Below are positions 7,681 to 16,656 of a DNA stretch of 38,752 nt, in pieces (the stretch's first letter is position 1; each line of letters begins with the position of its first letter). Position numbers and translations under genes: made by a program. The DNA comes from an uncultured Oscillospiraceae bacterium. GTDB taxonomy: Bacteria; Bacillota; Clostridia; Oscillospirales; Oscillospiraceae. The notes under the pieces are model-generated. The model saw only the letters and a list, made by a program, of their open reading frames with translations, was not told where the DNA came from and searched no databases. The DNA is taken from positions 1 to 38,752 of the forward strand of contig CALXDD010000029.1 in the NCBI GenBank assembly GCA_944386985.1. Direction: 5' to 3'.

Positions 7681-8418
7681 ATGAGAGACATCCGCATTGC
7701 TTGCCGCATCTATGTAAAGGACCTGACCTTTCTGGCTGCCTGCGTTGCCGTAGGCTGGGGAATCGGTGTGATCACAGCCCTGCTCTGTATGCACTTTCTC
7801 ATGGAACCGGGAGACGGCTTTGCCACCATTGGTGCTCTCTTTGCCTTTTTCGGTATCGCCATAGGCCTTCTGGCACGAGGTAACCAGAACAGCTGTACCC
7901 GCTATGCCCTGGCTGTCTCCATGGGGCAGACCCGCCGGTCTTACCTCCTGTGGGATTCCCTTGCCAGCTTTTTGGAATGCCTGGTGTTTACCGGAGTGGT
8001 GATCCTCCTGGGGATGGCGGAACGGGGCCTCTATCTCTCCCTCTACCCAGGTGAGGAGGACGTATTGGACTTTATTCAGGTCTTCCTCCGCTACCGCTTC
8101 GCTCTCTGGATCGTCCTGGCCGCCTGTGTGGTTTTTGTATGCCTGGATCTGCTGCTCACCGCCTTGATGCTCCGATTCGGGCGGAAGGGGATGTTTTTCT
8201 TCCTTGTTCCGATCTGGGTCATTACCCTTATCATCAACCCTGCCCTCAATGCAGTGCGGAGCAACCCAGGTTCCCTGATGTCGAAGCTGGGGGAGGGGCT
8301 TATCTGGCTGGGAGGCTTTCTTTACGGAGTAAGCGGTATCATCGCCGGCGCGGCCCTGGTGCTGGTGCTGATGGGAGGCAGCGTCGTATATCTCCTCCGC
8401 GCCCCGGTACGGCTGTAA
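7681..8418 (+). CDS. ABC transporter membrane protein, second subunit
   Basis: The 245-residue protein has about six membrane helices. A loop reading SMGQTRRSYLLWDSLASF parallels MGSTRREAFWGFLLCR of the preceding gene, so the two are probably paralogous half-channels working as a heterodimer with the ATPase. AAGGGAGGG precedes ATG by about 6 nt, and 13 nt separate it from the previous gene. A terminator follows, closing the operon. Confidence 0.75.
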   Translation: MRDIRIACRIYVKDLTFLAACVAVGWGIGVITALLCMHFLMEPGDGFATIGALFAFFGIAIGLLARGNQNSCTRYALAVSMGQTRRSYLLWDSLASFLECLVFTGVVILLGMAERGLYLSLYPGEEDVLDFIQVFLRYRFALWIVLAACVVFVCLDLLLTALMLRFGRKGMFFFLVPIWVITLIINPALNAVRSNPGSLMSKLGEGLIWLGGFLYGVSGIIAGAALVLVLMGGSVVYLLRAPVRL

Positions 8419-8437
8419 CCTCTAATCTGGATCAATA

Positions 8438-8480
8438 TGCCTGCGACAGTGGGATTCTCCGCTTTCGCAGGCACTTTTTT
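8438..8480 (+). terminator. Terminator of the GntR-ABC operon
   Basis: TGCCTGCGA pairs with TCGCAGGCA (9 bp, loop of about 18 nt) and is followed by CTTTTTTG. Confidence 0.8.
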
Positions 8481-8527
8481 GTTCAGAAGCATTCAACCCT
8501 CCCAAAACCTGCGCTGGATTTTCTATG

Positions 8528-8574
8528 TGCCCACATATTGACAGAGCCAAAATACCTGCTACAATATCTTGTGC
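8528..8574. promoter_or_regulatory. Tandem NrdR boxes of the ribonucleotide reductase gene
   Basis: Box 2 (8559-8574, CTACAATATCTTGTGC) matches 12 of 16 positions of the NrdR consensus acaCwAtATaTwGtgt, and box 1 (8528-8543, TGCCCACATATTGACA) matches 8 of 16, including all the core positions. The boxes are exactly 31 bp apart, about three helical turns, as in known NrdR box pairs. They overlay the -35 and -10, so binding would block transcription. Confidence 0.75.
8538..8565 (+). promoter_or_regulatory. Promoter of nrdJ
   Basis: TTGACA (8538-8543), a 16-bp spacer and TACAAT (8560-8565). Both elements are embedded in the NrdR boxes. It is the only strong promoter between the ABC-operon terminator and the reductase gene. 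Confidence 0.75.
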
Positions 8575-8641
8575 TGGCTGTTCGCCGCCGGAGAGCGGCG
8601 TTGGAATACAAAATACGAAGGAAGCAGAGAGGAAGAAGAAT

Positions 8642-10960
8642 ATGCCTATTTCCAAAAATGCCCAGGCGGTGCTGGAGCGGCGCTACCTGATTCGGGACGA
8701 GCAGGGGAAGCCCATTGAGACAGTGGACGGCCTTTTTCATCGGGTAGCCGATGCCATTGCCGCAGCGGATGCCGTCTTTGATCCAAAGGCGGATATAGCC
8801 GCTACGGCGGAAACTTTCTATCAGATGATGACGGAGCTGGAGTTCCTGCCCAACTCTCCCACCCTGATGAACGCCGGCCGTCCTCTTGGACAGCTGTCCG
8901 CCTGCTTTGTGCTGCCGGTAGGGGACTCCATGGAGGAGATCTTTGATGCCATCAAGAACGCTGCACTGATCCACAAGAGCGGCGGCGGCACAGGCTTTTC
9001 CTTCTCGCGGCTGCGGCCCAACGGCTCCACGGTGAACTCCACCGGCGGCGTGGCCAGCGGCCCCATCTCCTTTATGAAGGTGTTCAACGCTGCCACCGAG
9101 GCGGTGAAGCAGGGCGGCACCCGCCGGGGCGCCAATATGGGAATCCTCCGGGTAGACCACCCTGATATCATGAATTTCATCACCTGCAAGAACGACACCA
9201 AGGAGATCACCAACTTCAATATCTCTGTGGGTATCACCGAGGCCTTTATGAAGGCGGTGGAGCACAACCAGGAGTACGATCTGGTGAACCCCGCCACCAA
9301 GGAGGTTACCGGGCGGCTGAAGGCCAAGGAAGTCTTCGACACCATTGTCAACTCCGCATGGCAGACCGGCGAGCCGGGCATCATCTTTCTGGACCGCCTG
9401 AACCGGGACAATGTGGTGCCCGGGGTGGGAGAGATTGAATCCACCAACCCCTGTGGGGAGCAGCCCCTGCTGCCCTATGAGGCCTGCAACCTGGGGTCCA
9501 TCAACCTGGTGCGGCACTTGAAGAAGACGGAGAACGGCTATGCGGTAGACTGGGAGAAACTGGATGATACCGTAGACAAGGCGGTCCACTTCTTGGACAA
9601 CGTCATTGAAGTCAACCAGTACCCCCTGCCGGAGATCGACAAGATGACTCGGGCTACCCGGAAGATCGGCCTTGGCGTCATGGGTTTTGCCGATATGCTG
9701 CTATATCTGGGTGTGCCCTATAACAGCAGTGAGGGCGTGGAGCTGGGCCGCCGGATTATGGAGCGGATCAACAGCCGGGGCCACGAGGCCAGCCGGAAGC
9801 TGGCCAAGGTCCGGGGCGCCTTCCCTCTCTTTGCCGAGAGTACGCTGAAAAATGAGGAGCCCATCCGCAACGCTACGGTTACCACCATTGCTCCCACCGG
9901 CACTCTGTCCATTATTGCCGGGGTGTCCAGCGGTGTGGAGCCGGTGTTCGCCTATGCCTACATCCGAAATGTCATGGATCATACCCACCTCATTGAGACC
10001 AACCAGATCCTCAAGGACAAGCTGGTGGAGGAGGGACTCTACTCCGAAGAGCTGATGCAGCAGATTGTGGACCACGGTACCTTGGCCCATGTGGACGGCA
10101 TCCCTCAGGAGATCAAGCGGGTCTTCGTCTGCGCCCACGACGTGTCCCCGGTATGGCATGTACGGATGCAGGCCGCCTTCCAGGAGTATACGGACAACGC
10201 CGTTAGCAAGACGGTGAACTTCCCCAACAGTGCTACCCGGGATGACGTGGCCGAGGTGTACCAGCTGGCCTATACGCTTGGCTGTAAAGGAACTACCATT
10301 TACAGAGATGGCAGCCGGGATGAGCAGGTTCTGAATATCAAAAGGGTCAACGATGGCAAGATGGAGGTCGCTGGGGCAAAGACTGCTCCGAAGCCGGCAG
10401 AGGATCCAAAGCCCAAGGTAGCCTGCCCAGGCCACATCGAAGGGGATTACGGTCGTCTGCTGCCTCGTCCCCGTCCGGAGGTCACCACTGGCTTTACGGA
10501 GAAGGTGCGCATTGGCTGCGGCAATCTGTATATCACCGTCAACTATGATGAGCAGGGGATCTGCGAGGTATTTACCAATACCGGCCGTGCCGGCGGATGT
10601 CCCAGCCAGAGCGAGGCCACAGCCCGCTTGGTCTCTGTAGCCATCCGCAGCGGCATGGACCCCAAGGAGATCATCCAGCAGCTCAAGGGCATCCGCTGCC
10701 CCTCCTGCCTGCGGCAGCCGGGCGTGCCGGTGATGAGCTGCCCCGATGCCATTGCCAAGAGCCTGGAAAAGGTTATCAAGGCTACCCAGGGATGCACCAT
10801 TCCCGCCGCTATCCCGGTGCTGCCCACGCCTTCCGCCAAGCGGGATATCTCTCCGGCGGAGGCCAAGCTGGCCAAGTTCTGCCCTGAGTGCGGCAGCAAG
10901 CTGGAGCATGAAGGCGGCTGCGTCACCTGCCGCAACTGCGGATACTCCAAATGCGGCTGA
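8642..10960 (+). CDS. nrdJ: Adenosylcobalamin-dependent (class II) ribonucleoside-diphosphate reductase
   Basis: The 772-residue enzyme makes deoxyribonucleotides using a B12-derived radical, so it needs neither oxygen nor an activase. Visible family marks are FLPNSPTLMNAG, the substrate-site stretch SACFVLPVGDSMEEIFD, HKSGGGTGFSFSRLRP, and the radical-site motif NPCGEQPLLPYEACNLGS (N269, C271, E273). The C-terminal part has the TSCPD domain (about 614-705, with SCLRQPG) and ends in a zinc-ribbon tail with CPECG and CRNCG, which recharges the active-site disulfide. ATG 8642 is preceded by GAGGAAG, a modest site. There is no small subunit gene, as expected for class II. NrdR boxes cover the promoter. 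Confidence 0.96.
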   Translation: MPISKNAQAVLERRYLIRDEQGKPIETVDGLFHRVADAIAAADAVFDPKADIAATAETFYQMMTELEFLPNSPTLMNAGRPLGQLSACFVLPVGDSMEEIFDAIKNAALIHKSGGGTGFSFSRLRPNGSTVNSTGGVASGPISFMKVFNAATEAVKQGGTRRGANMGILRVDHPDIMNFITCKNDTKEITNFNISVGITEAFMKAVEHNQEYDLVNPATKEVTGRLKAKEVFDTIVNSAWQTGEPGIIFLDRLNRDNVVPGVGEIESTNPCGEQPLLPYEACNLGSINLVRHLKKTENGYAVDWEKLDDTVDKAVHFLDNVIEVNQYPLPEIDKMTRATRKIGLGVMGFADMLLYLGVPYNSSEGVELGRRIMERINSRGHEASRKLAKVRGAFPLFAESTLKNEEPIRNATVTTIAPTGTLSIIAGVSSGVEPVFAYAYIRNVMDHTHLIETNQILKDKLVEEGLYSEELMQQIVDHGTLAHVDGIPQEIKRVFVCAHDVSPVWHVRMQAAFQEYTDNAVSKTVNFPNSATRDDVAEVYQLAYTLGCKGTTIYRDGSRDEQVLNIKRVNDGKMEVAGAKTAPKPAEDPKPKVACPGHIEGDYGRLLPRPRPEVTTGFTEKVRIGCGNLYITVNYDEQGICEVFTNTGRAGGCPSQSEATARLVSVAIRSGMDPKEIIQQLKGIRCPSCLRQPGVPVMSCPDAIAKSLEKVIKATQGCTIPAAIPVLPTPSAKRDISPAEAKLAKFCPECGSKLEHEGGCVTCRNCGYSKCG

Positions 10961-10996
10961 TAAGGACTTCTTCTTTACATAGATTGCTATACCTGA

Positions 10997-11032
10997 AAAA
11001 GCCCGCGTTTCCAAACGGAAACGCGGGCTTTT
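10997..11032. terminator. Bidirectional terminator between nrdJ and pepD
   Basis: A 16-bp perfect stem (10997-11012 / 11017-11032) with loop AAAC has A and T runs on both sides, so it can end transcription from both convergent genes. Confidence 0.9.
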
Positions 11033-11053
11033 CTATCATTTGGTGAGGAGCGT

Positions 11054-12499
11054 TTACAGCCGCTCCAGAATTTTCAGCAGGAATTCCCATGTCCGCTGTA
11101 CAGAGGCCACAGACATTTTCTCCCGGGGTGTATGCACCTCCTGAATGTCCGGGCCGAAGGACACGCTGTCCAGACCGGGGATTTTGTCGCTGAAGAGACC
11201 GCATTCCAGACCGCCGTGGGTGGTTTCGATCCGGGGGTCCCGGCCGGTGAGCTCTCGGTAGAGGGAGGCCATAAGGGGACGGAGCGTGGAGTCCTGCTTA
11301 TACTCCCATGCGGGGTAAGAACCGTAGACCTGGGAGGAGGCGCCGGCAGCCGCAGCGGTGGCCTTCAGGTCCTCCAGCATTTTCTGCCATACCTGATTGA
11401 CGCTGCTGCGTACCGATATCGTGGCCAGAAATTCATTTTCCCGCAGATGAAGGATGCCGATGTTGGCGGAGGTTTCCACCACATCGGGGATCTCCTTGCT
11501 CATGGCCTGCACGCCGTTCGGCAGCTGCTCCAGGAGCCGAAGGATCCGGCTGCTGTCCTCCTGAGAGAGGGCGGGGGCATGCTGGGTCTCGCCGACAGAG
11601 AAAGTCAGCTTACCGTTGGGATCGGATGCCAGCGTGGGTTGGGTCTCCTTCCACCAGGCATCAGCCATCTCACGGGCTTTCTCTGCCAGATCTGCGGGGA
11701 GGAGGAAAGCGGCGGTGGTGTGATTGGTGATGGCGTTGTCAAACTTGCCGCCCTCCAGCTTGGTCAGGCACAAAGGCAGCTCCTTGCTGAGATGGCGAAG
11801 GAACACGCCCATCAGCTGATTGGTGTTGGCCCGGCCCTTGTTGATCTCAATGCCGGAGTGGCCGCCGGTGAAGTTCTCCAGGGAGGCAGTGCAGAGGACG
11901 CCCTCCGTCTCCTGACGGGTGAGGGGCAGCAGCATGTCGCAGCGGGAGCCGCCGGCACAGCCCACAGTGAGAATGCCCTCCTCTTCGGAGTCAATATTCA
12001 GAAGAAGGCGGCCCTTCAAATCAGAGCAGTCCAGATCGGCAGCGCCCAAAAGGCCGATTTCCTCATCCACGGTAAACACAGCCTCCAGCGGCGGGTGAGC
12101 AAGGTTGTCGTCTCCCAGAACCGCAAGGCCCATGGCCACAGCGATACCGTCATCGCCGCCCAAAGTGGTGCCCCTGGCGGTGACCCATCCGTCCTCCGTC
12201 ACCTCCAACTGCAGGCCCTCCTTGGCCATGTCGATAGGGCAGTCAGGCGCCTTGGCGCAGACCATGTCCAGGTGACCCTGAAGGATCACGCCGGGGTGGC
12301 CCTCATAACCGGGGGACGCATTTTTCCAGATGATTACGTTGTTGTGCGTATCCTGCCGCACAGCAAGGCCGTGGGATTTGGCAAAGGCCACGCAGAAGTC
12401 GCTGATGGCCTTGGTGTTGCCGGATCCATGGGGGATAGCGCACATCTGCTCAAAGATGGAAAAAACGCTCTTGGGATTTAAATGCTCCAAAACGCTCAT
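11054..12499 (-). CDS. pepD: Aminoacyl-histidine dipeptidase (M20 family, PepD)
   Basis: The 481-residue length and motifs match PepD, a cytoplasmic di-zinc dipeptidase that cleaves X-His and many other dipeptides. Metal and catalytic residues are visible: LQGHLDMV (H76, D78), TTLGGDDG (D116/D117, bridging Asp), TVDEEIG (E146/E147), NIDSEEEG and the distal THGGLECG. The start ATG 12499 follows AAGGAG by 8 nt; the longer upstream frame has no ribosome site. It lies 44 nt downstream of asnA on the same strand, so the two are probably one operon, linking peptide breakdown with aspartate/asparagine supply. Confidence 0.93.
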   Translation of the reverse strand: MSVLEHLNPKSVFSIFEQMCAIPHGSGNTKAISDFCVAFAKSHGLAVRQDTHNNVIIWKNASPGYEGHPGVILQGHLDMVCAKAPDCPIDMAKEGLQLEVTEDGWVTARGTTLGGDDGIAVAMGLAVLGDDNLAHPPLEAVFTVDEEIGLLGAADLDCSDLKGRLLLNIDSEEEGILTVGCAGGSRCDMLLPLTRQETEGVLCTASLENFTGGHSGIEINKGRANTNQLMGVFLRHLSKELPLCLTKLEGGKFDNAITNHTTAAFLLPADLAEKAREMADAWWKETQPTLASDPNGKLTFSVGETQHAPALSQEDSSRILRLLEQLPNGVQAMSKEIPDVVETSANIGILHLRENEFLATISVRSSVNQVWQKMLEDLKATAAAAGASSQVYGSYPAWEYKQDSTLRPLMASLYRELTGRDPRIETTHGGLECGLFSDKIPGLDSVSFGPDIQEVHTPREKMSVASVQRTWEFLLKILERL

Positions 12500-12543
12500 A
12501 AAACTCGCTCCTTTGCTTATATTTCCTGAAAACAGGACGGATC

Positions 12544-13554
12544 TTACAGAAGATGAATGCCTGCGGCGGCACAGGTGTCCCGGGTCTCCTGATCCCACAG
12601 GCTCACCTGAACCTCACCGATATGGGCCGCGCCGATCATCAGCATACACAGCCGGCTCTGACCGATACCGCCGCCCATGGTGAGGGGCAGCTGGCCGCTG
12701 AGGAGCATCTTGTGGAAGGGGAGCTCCCGCCGCTCGTTTTTGCCGGAAAGGGTCAGCTGGCGGTCCAAAGCTTCCTCGTCCACCCGGATGCCCATGGAGG
12801 AAATCTCAAAGGCCCGGCCCAGCACATCGTTCCACATGAGAATATCGCCGTTGAGGGTCCAGTCATCGTAGTCGGGGGCCCGACCGTCGTGAGGTTTGCC
12901 GCTGCGGAGCTTGCCGCCGATCTGCATGAGGAACACGGTCTTGTGGTCCTTGAGGAAGGCAGTTTCCCGTTCAGAGGGAGTGAGGTCGGGATAGAGGTCC
13001 TCCAGCTCCTGGGTGGTGATGAAGGTGACCTCCCGCTCCAGCTTCACATGGAGCTGAGGGAAGGCACGGCGCAGGGCGTCGCAGGTGTCGCACACCGCTC
13101 CCACGATGGAGCGGACTGTCTGGCGGAGGTAGGCCTCGTTCCGGTCCTCTCGGGTGATGACCTTCTCCCAGTCCCACTGGTCTACATACACAGAGTGGAT
13201 GTTGTCCAGACTTTCGTCCCGGCGGATGGCGTTCATGTCGGTGTAAAGGCCGTTGCCGGGGAAGAACTCGTACTGCTTCAGAGCCAGGCGCTTCCACTTG
13301 GCCAGAGAGTGGACCACTACGCCGATGGCTCCGTCGGCGCTGGGAATATCAAAGGACACCGCACGCTCCACGCCATTGAGGTCGTCATTGAGGCCGGAGT
13401 CCGCCCGGACGAACAGGGGAGCGGAGACCCGGCGCAGGTTCAGCGCCCGCTTCAGGTTATCCTGAAAGCTGCCCTTGATAAACTCGATGGCGCACTGCAT
13501 GTCGTAGACGTTGAGAGGGCAGTGGTATCCCTCGGGAATATAGGTTTTGCTCAT
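12544..13554 (-). CDS. asnA: Aspartate--ammonia ligase (asparagine synthetase A)
   Basis: The 336-residue protein matches AsnA (330 in E. coli), which makes asparagine from aspartate, ammonia and ATP through an aspartyl-adenylate on a class II aminoacyl-tRNA synthetase fold. Recognisable stretches are VSAPLFVRADSGLNDDLNG, SVYVDQWDWEKVI, and the ATP-site end TMGGGIGQSRLCM. ATG 13554 follows GGAGG by 6 nt. It heads the asnA-pepD unit. Its leader (13579-13616) can fold into a nested GCCGG..CCGGC / AAAGGC..GCCTTT hairpin. I found no T-box. A TATAGT at 13629-13634 (minus strand) is a possible -10 with a weak -35. Confidence 0.96.
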   Translation of the reverse strand: MSKTYIPEGYHCPLNVYDMQCAIEFIKGSFQDNLKRALNLRRVSAPLFVRADSGLNDDLNGVERAVSFDIPSADGAIGVVVHSLAKWKRLALKQYEFFPGNGLYTDMNAIRRDESLDNIHSVYVDQWDWEKVITREDRNEAYLRQTVRSIVGAVCDTCDALRRAFPQLHVKLEREVTFITTQELEDLYPDLTPSERETAFLKDHKTVFLMQIGGKLRSGKPHDGRAPDYDDWTLNGDILMWNDVLGRAFEISSMGIRVDEEALDRQLTLSGKNERRELPFHKMLLSGQLPLTMGGGIGQSRLCMLMIGAAHIGEVQVSLWDQETRDTCAAAGIHLL

Positions 13555-13722
13555 AGATACCTCCAATATTCGGCTCTGAAGCCGGAAATCTTTGAAAAAG
13601 GCCATGCCTTTGCCGGCACAACACATATACTATACAACATTCCGGGCAAAATTGCACTACCTGAAAGAAAAAAAGTAGGGAAAGCTGCCGGCCTTTGCCG
13701 AAAAAATTTCTCCGGAAACGGA

Positions 13723-13751
13723 TTTACACCCCGCAGCAAGTGTAGTACAAT
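13723..13751 (+). promoter_or_regulatory. Promoter of the flavodiiron fusion gene
   Basis: TTTACA (13723-13728), a 17-bp spacer and TACAAT (13746-13751) form a near-consensus sigma-A promoter 56 nt before the start. Confidence 0.75.
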
Positions 13752-13806
13752 AAAGAGACAGGAAGAAACCAACGGAAAGAAGGCAAATCCGAGAAAGGAC
13801 AGACAT

Positions 13807-16584
13807 ATGGCTACATTTCCATTGAAGAAAGACCTCTATTTCATCGGTGCCCTGGACCACGATCTGCGGGTATTTGACATCATCATGTACACAGAGTTCG
13901 GCACCACCTACAACTCCTATCTTCTGAAGGCGGGGGACAAGACCATCCTCTTCGAGACGGCCAAGGCCAAGTGCGTGGACAGCTGGCTGGAGAAGATCCG
14001 TGAGATCACCCCTGTGGAGGAGGTGGACTACCTGGTGGTGAGCCACACCGAACCAGACCACAGCGGCAGTGTGGAGCGGCTTTTAGAGCTGAATCCCCGG
14101 CTGAAGATCATTGCCACCGGCTGCGCCATCAGCTTCCTCCGGGAGATCGTCAACCGGGACTTCTACGCCATTCCCGTCAGCGACGGCCAGATCATGACCA
14201 TCGGTGACAGGACACTGGAGTTCCTGGTGGTGCCCAACCTCCACTGGCCCGACACCATGTACACCTATCTCCGGGAGGACAAGGTGCTGGTGACCTGCGA
14301 CAGCTTCGGTTCCCACTACGCCTGCGACGGCATTCTCTCCAGCGCTGTCACCGACCATGAGGGCTATCTCCGGGCCACCAAGTACTACTACGACTGTATC
14401 ATCGGCCCCTACAAGGCATTCATGCTGGATGCTCTCCAGCGGGTGCGGACTTTGGACCTTGAGATGATCTGCCCCGGCCACGGTCCGGTGCTGGACAAGG
14501 ACATCCCTTGGATGCTGGATACCTATACCCAGTGGTCCACTGTGGTGAACCCCAATCCCAATCCTACCGTTATCATCCCCTACGTCAGCGCCTACGGCTA
14601 CACCGCCTCCCTGGCAGAGGCCATCGCCAGGGGCGTCAAAAAAGCGGGTAACATCGACGTGCGGCTCTATGATATGGTCACCGCTGATGCCGCCAAGGTG
14701 GGGGAGGAGCTGCTCTTTGCCGACGGCTTCCTCCTTGGTACCCCCACCATCGTGGGGGAAGCCCTGAAGCCCATCTGGGATCTCACCACCGGAATGTTTG
14801 CCGGTACTCACGGCGGTAAGGTGGCCTCCGCCTTCGGAAGCTACGGCTGGAGCGGCGAAGGTGTGCCCCACATTCTGGAGCGGCTCCGTCAGCTGAAACT
14901 CATCGTGCCCGAGGGCTTCCGGGTCCGGTTCAAGCCTTCGGAGGAGAATTTCGCCGAGGCCGAGGAGTATGGCCTGTCCTTCGGCAAGTTGGTGCTGGAG
15001 CATCTGAAGCCCATCCAGCGGGCCCCCAAGGGGAAGGTCCGCTGCACCGTGTGCGGTGCGGTGCTGGACGAGGGTACGGAAACTTGCCCTGTCTGCGGCG
15101 TAAGCTCGGACAAGTTCGTGCCGGAGACCGTCCCGGCGGAGGAGAAGAAGGAGGAGATCCTGGTCCGCTGCAAGGTCTGCGGCGCGGTATTCCCCTCGGA
15201 CAAGGACCGCTGCCCGGTGTGCGGCGTGGGGCCTGATTACTACGAGCCGGTGAAGGCGAAGAAGGAGGGGCCCAAGGGCGTCCGCAAGCTGGTGAAGTGC
15301 CTGGTCTGCGGCGAGATTTTCGATGCCTCCCTGGACACCTGCCCTGTCTGCGGCGTAGGCCGGGACAAGTTCGTGGAGGTGGACGTGCCGGAAATTTCCT
15401 TCCGGAATGACACGCAAAACACCTATGTGATCCTGGGCAACGGTTGCGCCGGCGTCAGCGCCGCCCAGGCCATCCGGGACCGGGACAAGACCGGAAAGAT
15501 CCTCCTCATCTCCAACGAGGGCCCCGCCTATCAGCGGCCCATGCTTACCAAGGCCATGCTCTCTGGTCTTACCGCTGAGCAGATGGCACTCCATCCCCAG
15601 GGCTGGTACCAGAGCCATCAGATCACCCAGATGCTCCACCGCCAGGTAGAGGCCATTGACACCGTCGGGAAGACCGTAACTCTGGATGGCGGCGAGACCG
15701 TGGGCTACACCAAGCTGATCCTTGCCCTTGGCAGCGAGAGCTTTCTGCCCCCCATCCCCGGCATCGACCGGAAGGGCGTGGTGGCCATCCGCCGGGTAAC
15801 CGATACGGAGAAGGTCCAGGCCATGGGCCGCAGCCTCAAGCGCGCGGTGGTCATCGGCGGCGGCGTGCTGGGCCTGGAGGCAGCCTGGGAGCTGCGAAAG
15901 TCCGGCTGCGAGGTAACGGTGCTGGAACTGGCTCCGGTGCTGATGGGCCGTCAGCTGGATGACGCGGCGGCAAAACTCCTTCTGGAGCAGTGCGCCAAGT
16001 CCGGCGTCCGGGTGGAGACCGGCGTGAAGATCGAAGCCATTGAGGGGGTCGAGACTGTCACCGGCGTACGCCTTGGTTCCGGGGAGACTGTCCCGGCGGA
16101 GCTGGTGGTGGTGTCCTGCGGCGTCCGGGCCAACGTGGCCCTTGCCAAGGCGGCGGGCATTGAGACCGACCGGGCGATCGTAGTGAAGGAGACGATGGAG
16201 ACCAGCGTCCCCGGCGTTTATGCCTGCGGCGACTGTGCCCAGTATCAGGGCATCAATTTTGCCCTGTGGCCCGAGGCCCAGGAACAGGGCCAGGTGGCCG
16301 GCGCCTGCGCCACCGGCGATCTGGAGCACTATACCACCATCGCCCCGGTGCTGTCCTTCCACGGCATGGGCACGGAACTGTTCTCCCTGGGTGATCCGGG
16401 GAAGACCCCTGGTGTCCACTACCGCGCTGTGGAGATTCGGGATGATCAGGCCGCCTCTCTGGAGCGGTATTACTTCACCGGCGGCAAGCTCTGCGGCGTG
16501 ATTTTAGTGGGCGACGTATCCAAGATGGCGGAGATGATCACCGCTATGGCGGAAAAGCGGTCTTTCGCTGAAATGTTCGCCTGA
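13807..16584 (+). CDS. Class F-type flavodiiron protein fused to three rubredoxin modules and NADH:rubredoxin oxidoreductase
   Basis: This single 925-residue chain carries a complete electron route from NAD(P)H to oxygen (or nitric oxide). Residues 1-250 form the metallo-beta-lactamase-like diiron domain with ligands in HTEPDH (H80, E82, D84, H85), H146, D165 and H225. About 255-405 is an FMN flavodoxin domain (PYVSAYGYTASLAEAI). Three short-spaced rubredoxin-like modules follow, each CxxC-x10-CxxC, starting near C413, C455 and C498. From about 539 to the end is an FAD/NAD(P)H oxidoreductase with ILGNGCAGVSAA and VVIGGGVLGLEAA. Class F fusions are known in Clostridia and Trichomonas; three rubredoxin modules look unusual to me. 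ATG 13807 follows AAAGGA. The much longer open frame upstream is antisense to asnA. The likely role is oxygen detoxification in the cytoplasm. Confidence 0.95.
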   Translation: MATFPLKKDLYFIGALDHDLRVFDIIMYTEFGTTYNSYLLKAGDKTILFETAKAKCVDSWLEKIREITPVEEVDYLVVSHTEPDHSGSVERLLELNPRLKIIATGCAISFLREIVNRDFYAIPVSDGQIMTIGDRTLEFLVVPNLHWPDTMYTYLREDKVLVTCDSFGSHYACDGILSSAVTDHEGYLRATKYYYDCIIGPYKAFMLDALQRVRTLDLEMICPGHGPVLDKDIPWMLDTYTQWSTVVNPNPNPTVIIPYVSAYGYTASLAEAIARGVKKAGNIDVRLYDMVTADAAKVGEELLFADGFLLGTPTIVGEALKPIWDLTTGMFAGTHGGKVASAFGSYGWSGEGVPHILERLRQLKLIVPEGFRVRFKPSEENFAEAEEYGLSFGKLVLEHLKPIQRAPKGKVRCTVCGAVLDEGTETCPVCGVSSDKFVPETVPAEEKKEEILVRCKVCGAVFPSDKDRCPVCGVGPDYYEPVKAKKEGPKGVRKLVKCLVCGEIFDASLDTCPVCGVGRDKFVEVDVPEISFRNDTQNTYVILGNGCAGVSAAQAIRDRDKTGKILLISNEGPAYQRPMLTKAMLSGLTAEQMALHPQGWYQSHQITQMLHRQVEAIDTVGKTVTLDGGETVGYTKLILALGSESFLPPIPGIDRKGVVAIRRVTDTEKVQAMGRSLKRAVVIGGGVLGLEAAWELRKSGCEVTVLELAPVLMGRQLDDAAAKLLLEQCAKSGVRVETGVKIEAIEGVETVTGVRLGSGETVPAELVVVSCGVRANVALAKAAGIETDRAIVVKETMETSVPGVYACGDCAQYQGINFALWPEAQEQGQVAGACATGDLEHYTTIAPVLSFHGMGTELFSLGDPGKTPGVHYRAVEIRDDQAASLERYYFTGGKLCGVILVGDVSKMAEMITAMAEKRSFAEMFA

Positions 16585-16598
16585 TAAAACAGCAAGGA

Positions 16599-16631
16599 GA
16601 GGCAGGGCGCCCTCTGGCGCTCTGCCTCTTT
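16599..16631 (+). terminator. Hairpin after the flavodiiron gene, weak terminator
   Basis: GAGGCAGGGCGCC pairs with GGCGCTCTGCCTC (13 bp with one G-T pair, loop CTCT) followed by only TTT. It may end the flavodiiron transcript or only reduce read-through into the next gene. Confidence 0.6.
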
Positions 16632-16656
16632 CCTCAACCAATAGGAGAACAAATGT

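Noticed and set aside
8418-8641. Cobalamin riboswitch before the B12-dependent reductase
   Set aside because: The 224-nt gap holds a terminator and the NrdR boxes with promoter. I could not find the B12-box or the extended conserved core, and there is too little leader after the promoter.
12553-13806. A 418-residue N-terminal extension of the flavodiiron fusion frame
   Set aside because: It runs antisense through asnA, has no ribosome site and crosses a good promoter at 13723-13751; ATG 13807 starts the recognised domain.
13555-13806. T-box or amino-acid riboswitch before asnA
   Set aside because: No T-box sequence, no specifier stem and no terminator/antiterminator pair are visible; only a small nested hairpin is present.
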